Below are positions 61,476-64,000 of a DNA stretch of 64,000 bases, piece after piece. The stretch lies in assembly GCA_938002255.1 (NCBI GenBank), contig CALLAL010000009.1, forward strand, positions 62,001-126,000. The letters are read 5' to 3'. Within the stretch, counting starts at the first letter, position 1; each line of letters starts with the position of its first letter. Below the pieces are notes generated by a model. That model saw nothing but the letters and a program-made list of their open reading frames with translations, made no database searches and had not been told where the DNA came from. The DNA is from an uncultured bacterium. GTDB taxonomy: Bacteria; Desulfobacterota; BSN033; UBA1163. The translations under genes were made by a program, and so were the position numbers.

Positions 61476-62630
61476 TCATTCAATGGCTTCGGACTGGTCC
61501 TGGAGTTCTCCAGAGACCTGAAACGTTTTCATAAACTTTCTGTCAATATAGTTCTTGAGAAGAAAGGCAAGCCTGCCCTCCCATATCCAGTTTTTCTTCC
61601 AAAATATCCCTTTTCTGTTGCCCATATTGAAGATCAATAAGAAATGCTTCTGAGGTGAGAAAACCTTCATCGTCCCACCCTCCAGGGCGACCCTGAGATT
61701 ATGGTAAAGGATGGGGCTCTCTCTGAGAGCATAGACCCCTACTTTAGCAAGTTGATGACCTTCCAGGCTAATGCAGTCGCCACCCCCAAAGATATTCGGA
61801 TACCTCACGCTTTGGAGGTATGAATTCACGAGCAGCCCTCCATCTGCGCCAGTTGGAATTCCAGAGTCCTGAAAAAGAGAGGCAGGTTGAATCCCTATGG
61901 CGATGAAGGCAAAATTCATTTGGAGTCTCCTCCCATCATTTAAAAGGATCTCTCCCTTTTCAAGGGTTTTCACATAGCTCCCTTCAATGATCTTTACTCC
62001 CCTCTGTTGCAATGATTCTCTCGCCAGATGACGGACCTTCTCGGGGGCATCTCCCAATAATCTTTTTCCTCCAATGAGGGTGATTTCTCCTTTTCCGCCA
62101 CTCTTGTCGAGCAGTCCTAAAAGGTTGGCTGAAATTTCGATCCCTGCTGGTCCTCCTCCAATGATCGTCAACCAGATCTTTTGCCTGTTTTGAATTGCCT
62201 TCAACACAGCTTGCCGGGCTTTCAATAAATTAACCACGGGTTTAACTGGAAAGAGATTAGCTTCTGGTGCTTTTGTCACCTTTGCCATTGGCACTTCACT
62301 TCCTGTGTTGAAAGATACGACATCGTAAGAGACTGTTTGACCAGAATCCAAAAAGAGTTGATGCTCCCTGGGGTCAACTTTGATGACCTTTCCTTGAATG
62401 AATGTAGCCCCTCGATCCTCAGCTAACTTCTTGACATTAAATCGGACCTCCCAGGGCTGGTAGATTCCAGAGAGCATCCCTGGCCCCATCCCGGAATAGT
62501 AATGATACGAAGAGGGACTGATTAGGGTGACTCGATGACCGATTTTTAAAAAACGATCCAGGTTCTTGAGCGAGGTCAAATGGGCATGACCTCCCCCCAC
62601 AAAGACAAGGCATTTGCCCACGCGACTCAT
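61476..62630 (-). CDS. FAD-dependent NAD(P)H-type oxidoreductase, SelD-associated subfamily
   Basis: 384 residues from the ATG at 62630, which has AGGAGGTG immediately upstream; the longer reading to 62711 has no such site. The FAD/NAD-binding fold is clear: LVFVGGGHAHLTSLKNLDRF at the N-terminus, SPSSYHYYSGMGPGMLSGIY, a second Rossmann GGGPAGIEISANLLGLL and C-terminal IFGGGDCISLEGHQLAKVGV. The opening motif resembles the oxidoreductase domain found fused to SelD (selenophosphate synthetase) in some bacteria; also related to type II NADH dehydrogenase and sulfide:quinone reductase. The gene just upstream on the same strand may encode a selenoprotein. Confidence 0.85.
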   Translation of the reverse strand: MSRVGKCLVFVGGGHAHLTSLKNLDRFLKIGHRVTLISPSSYHYYSGMGPGMLSGIYQPWEVRFNVKKLAEDRGATFIQGKVIKVDPREHQLFLDSGQTVSYDVVSFNTGSEVPMAKVTKAPEANLFPVKPVVNLLKARQAVLKAIQNRQKIWLTIIGGGPAGIEISANLLGLLDKSGGKGEITLIGGKRLLGDAPEKVRHLARESLQQRGVKIIEGSYVKTLEKGEILLNDGRRLQMNFAFIAIGIQPASLFQDSGIPTGADGGLLVNSYLQSVRYPNIFGGGDCISLEGHQLAKVGVYALRESPILYHNLRVALEGGTMKVFSPQKHFLLIFNMGNRKGIFWKKNWIWEGRLAFLLKNYIDRKFMKTFQVSGELQDQSEAIE

Positions 62631-62704
62631 CACCTCCTTTGTGTTGCTGGCCGAAGCGTGAAGCGGGACAGTTGTTTTTTCTGTATGTCTCCGAAACGAG
62701 GGGA

Positions 62705-62750
62705 GCTCCATCTTGAAAAGTCTTTGAAGCCTTTTCTTTGGAGATGGAGC
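62705..62750. other. Inverted repeat in the leader of the oxidoreductase gene
   Basis: GCTCCATCT (62705-62713) pairs with AGATGGAGC (62742-62750), and AAAAG (62716-62720) with CTTTT (62731-62735). It lies between the UGA-containing gene and the oxidoreductase and could be a leader or intergenic stem; no U-run is seen. The 211-base gap holds no other gene I can support. Confidence 0.4.
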
Positions 62751-62841
62751 AGAGAGTATATGACTGGAAAAGGTTATCTTGCCAATCGCCTTCTCAAAAT
62801 CTACGGAGATGGAATGAGGTGTGTCCCAATCTTGATTGGCC

Positions 62842-63003
62842 TTAACCTAAGGCCCAGATCAACCCTACCAGCGCGCCCAGGGGAACACTGACATAGGGGT
62901 TACAGGTGAGGGCTCAAGCACTGCCGATGTTGCGGGTCAAAATACTTACAAGAAAACCTGCCAGCCCGCCGATAACTAATCCTAAGAAGATTTTCAAAAT
63001 CAT
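62842..63003 (-). CDS. Tiny membrane protein with in-frame UGA, candidate selenoprotein (DUF6132-like)
   Basis: 53 residues from the ATG at 63003 (GAGAGG five bases upstream) to TAA at 62842, read through one in-frame TGA at 62916-62914 (residue 30). The N-terminal half is a membrane helix (KIFLGLVIGGLAGFLVSI); after the TGA come ALTCNPYVSVPLGALVGLIW, a second hydrophobic stretch. By memory, small membrane proteins of the DUF6132 type carry a G-x-C-P-[IL]-T-[SC]-N-P motif; the UGA falls exactly on that conserved Cys. The downstream RNA can fold (62861-62901). Alternatives are a disrupted gene or a sequencing error. No Sec machinery is in the window. Confidence 0.6.
62861..62901 (-). promoter_or_regulatory. 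Possible bacterial SECIS hairpin after the UGA codon
   Basis: Starting 13 bases after the UGA, AACCC(C)UA pairs with UAGGGUU, and inside it CAGUG pairs with CGCUG, leaving a 12-base loop with GGG about 36-38 bases after the UGA. Placement and a G-bearing apical loop fit a SelB-recognised element; the fold was drawn by eye. Confidence 0.35.
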
Positions 63004-63069
63004 AAAAACCTCTCAAATAAGATTAGCACTCGGGTGGATATAAATCAAGGAGGGGTGAAATGATTTTTT

Positions 63070-64000
63070 TCATCTCCCCTGCTCATTTCCCAATCGTTCC
63101 TTTGAGGGGATGGCGTAGAAGATCACACTGGAAATGATGCAGAGAAAACAGATGAGAAAGGATAGATGGTAAGCTTCGGCGGGATAAGATGACCCCGATT
63201 TCGGAAAAGCTTCTATAACCTTTCCAAGAAAAGGCATGAACATACCAGCTCCAGCCATGGTGAAGAAATTGACATAGGTCATCACCGTTCCTGAAATCGA
63301 AGGAGGAAAGGTATCTTTGGCATGAGCGTAAATAGACATGACAAAGCCATGAAAGAAACCGATGAAGAAAAAGACAAGAGCAAAGCTCAGGGGATGTTCC
63401 ATGTTCCAGAGGCCAATCAAAGGGATAAGGCTTACGCCATAGAGACTCAATCCTGTCAAAGACACACGCTTGCGGAATTGAAAGAAATGATCGGAGAGAC
63501 GTCCTCCGAGGGGACTTCCCAAAATCACTCCAATGGCTAAAAGGATCAGGAGATTTCCTGCCTGAACCGGTGTAAATCCCTTGATGTAGATGAGATAAGG
63601 TCCTAACCATAATCCCTGAAGGCTGACAAACACACCGTACCTGAAGAAAGCCACCGCCCCAAATTGCCAGAAGACAAGAGATCCCACGATAAGCCGAATC
63701 GATTGGAGGATACCGATCTCTGGTTTATGTTGAGGGGATGAACCTTTTTCGTCAATTGTTTTTTCTCCTCTTAAGGCCCAGAAGACCAGAACGCTAAGGA
63801 AGATGGTGATGATCGCCGTGAAGAAAAAAGTCTTTCTCCATCCGATCGTTGAGGTAAGAAAAGCAAGAGGCGAAGCCGCCACGATGTTCCCGAAAGTTCC
63901 TACTGCAGAAATGAAGCCTACCAGGGTGGCAAACTGTTCTGGTGGAAATCTCAGAGTGAAGGTTTTAAATGCGCCCATTAACATGGGAGACATTCCCGCA
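63070..64000 (-). CDS. MFS transporter, N-terminus cut by window edge
   Basis: The C-terminal 310 residues of a major facilitator superfamily transporter; the frame stays open to the window edge and the first ATG seen (63993) is internal to the fold. About seven to eight membrane helices remain (for example TFFFTAIITIFLSVLVFWAL, AGNLLILLAIGVILGS, FVMSIYAHAKDTFP). LGSPLGGRLSDHFFQFRKRV is the MFS loop motif between helices. Substrate unknown. Confidence 0.9.
   Translation of the reverse strand, partial: AGMSPMLMGAFKTFTLRFPPEQFATLVGFISAVGTFGNIVAASPLAFLTSTIGWRKTFFFTAIITIFLSVLVFWALRGEKTIDEKGSSPQHKPEIGILQSIRLIVGSLVFWQFGAVAFFRYGVFVSLQGLWLGPYLIYIKGFTPVQAGNLLILLAIGVILGSPLGGRLSDHFFQFRKRVSLTGLSLYGVSLIPLIGLWNMEHPLSFALVFFFIGFFHGFVMSIYAHAKDTFPPSISGTVMTYVNFFTMAGAGMFMPFLGKVIEAFPKSGSSYPAEAYHLSFLICFLCIISSVIFYAIPSKERLGNEQGR

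Noticed and set aside
62580-62891. 103-codon plus-strand frame opposite the oxidoreductase start and UGA gene
   Set aside because: The opposite strand has two genes with good ribosome-binding sites and recognisable motifs; this frame resembles nothing.
1-64000. CRISPR arrays, insertion sequences, tRNA genes or phage genes
   Set aside because: No regularly spaced repeats, transposase motifs, cloverleaf sequences or phage structural genes other than T6SS homologues were seen.

Overview
The window reads like a mesophilic, anaerobic-type Gram-negative bacterium, most likely a member of the Desulfobacterota (old Deltaproteobacteria). This is inference from gene content: many lipoproteins and periplasmic CsgG-like proteins, eukaryote-like Ser/Thr kinases, sigma-54 control, and an NAD-linked formate dehydrogenase built from NuoE/NuoF/FdhA parts. 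No rRNA, tRNA, insertion sequence, phage gene or CRISPR array was seen. Gene density is high and no gap without a gene exceeds 300 bases.

Layout. (1) 1-984: a histone-deacetylase-family hydrolase cut by the left edge, divergent from a CsgG-like protein and an outer-membrane barrel (1117-3301). (2) 3306-8621, minus: an operon of PP2C phosphatase, trypsin-like protease, PEGA-domain kinase, redoxin/TPR/CsgG-like protein and CsgG-like lipoprotein. Divergent from it are an FHA protein and a single-chain TssB-TssC-like protein (8711-11231). (3) 11312-17218, minus: a second kinase with TPRs, a cyclase-like protein that lacks key catalytic residues, and three LysM proteins including a polysaccharide deacetylase. 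It is driven by a consensus promoter. (4) 17334-47840, minus: an almost unbroken type VI secretion (T6SS) superoperon. It runs from a small protein with repeated ETVxL motifs and a TagH C-domain-like protein through tssJ, tssK, tssL, tssM, tagF, tssA, tssB, tssC, two hcp genes, tssE, tssF, tssG, clpV and vgrG. A payload region follows, with LysM/peptidoglycan-binding adaptors alternating with putative effectors (C39-like peptidase, caspase/CHAT-like protein, zincin), a PAAR protein and several lipoproteins. (5) 48037-52406, minus: acyl-CoA ligase, NtrC-type activator and GAF histidine kinase. (6) 52654-58925, plus: response regulator, NuoE-like, NuoF-like and FdhA, behind a sigma-54 promoter and two identical-architecture palindromes. 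(7) 59152-64000: Tex, an FAD oxidoreductase of the SelD-associated type, a tiny membrane protein with an in-frame UGA that may be selenocysteine, and an MFS transporter cut by the right edge.

How it fits together. Two kinases, one PP2C phosphatase and an FHA protein resemble the threonine-phosphorylation pathway that switches T6SS on and off. The ETVxL motifs in the first superoperon protein are plausible phospho-targets for FHA. The histidine kinase/NtrC pair probably controls the formate dehydrogenase operon. The points most worth checking are the UGA gene (62842-63003), the TssBC-like fusion, the adaptor-effector cassettes with the caspase-like protein, the ETVxL protein, and the 60-residue tail shared by the response regulator and FdhA.
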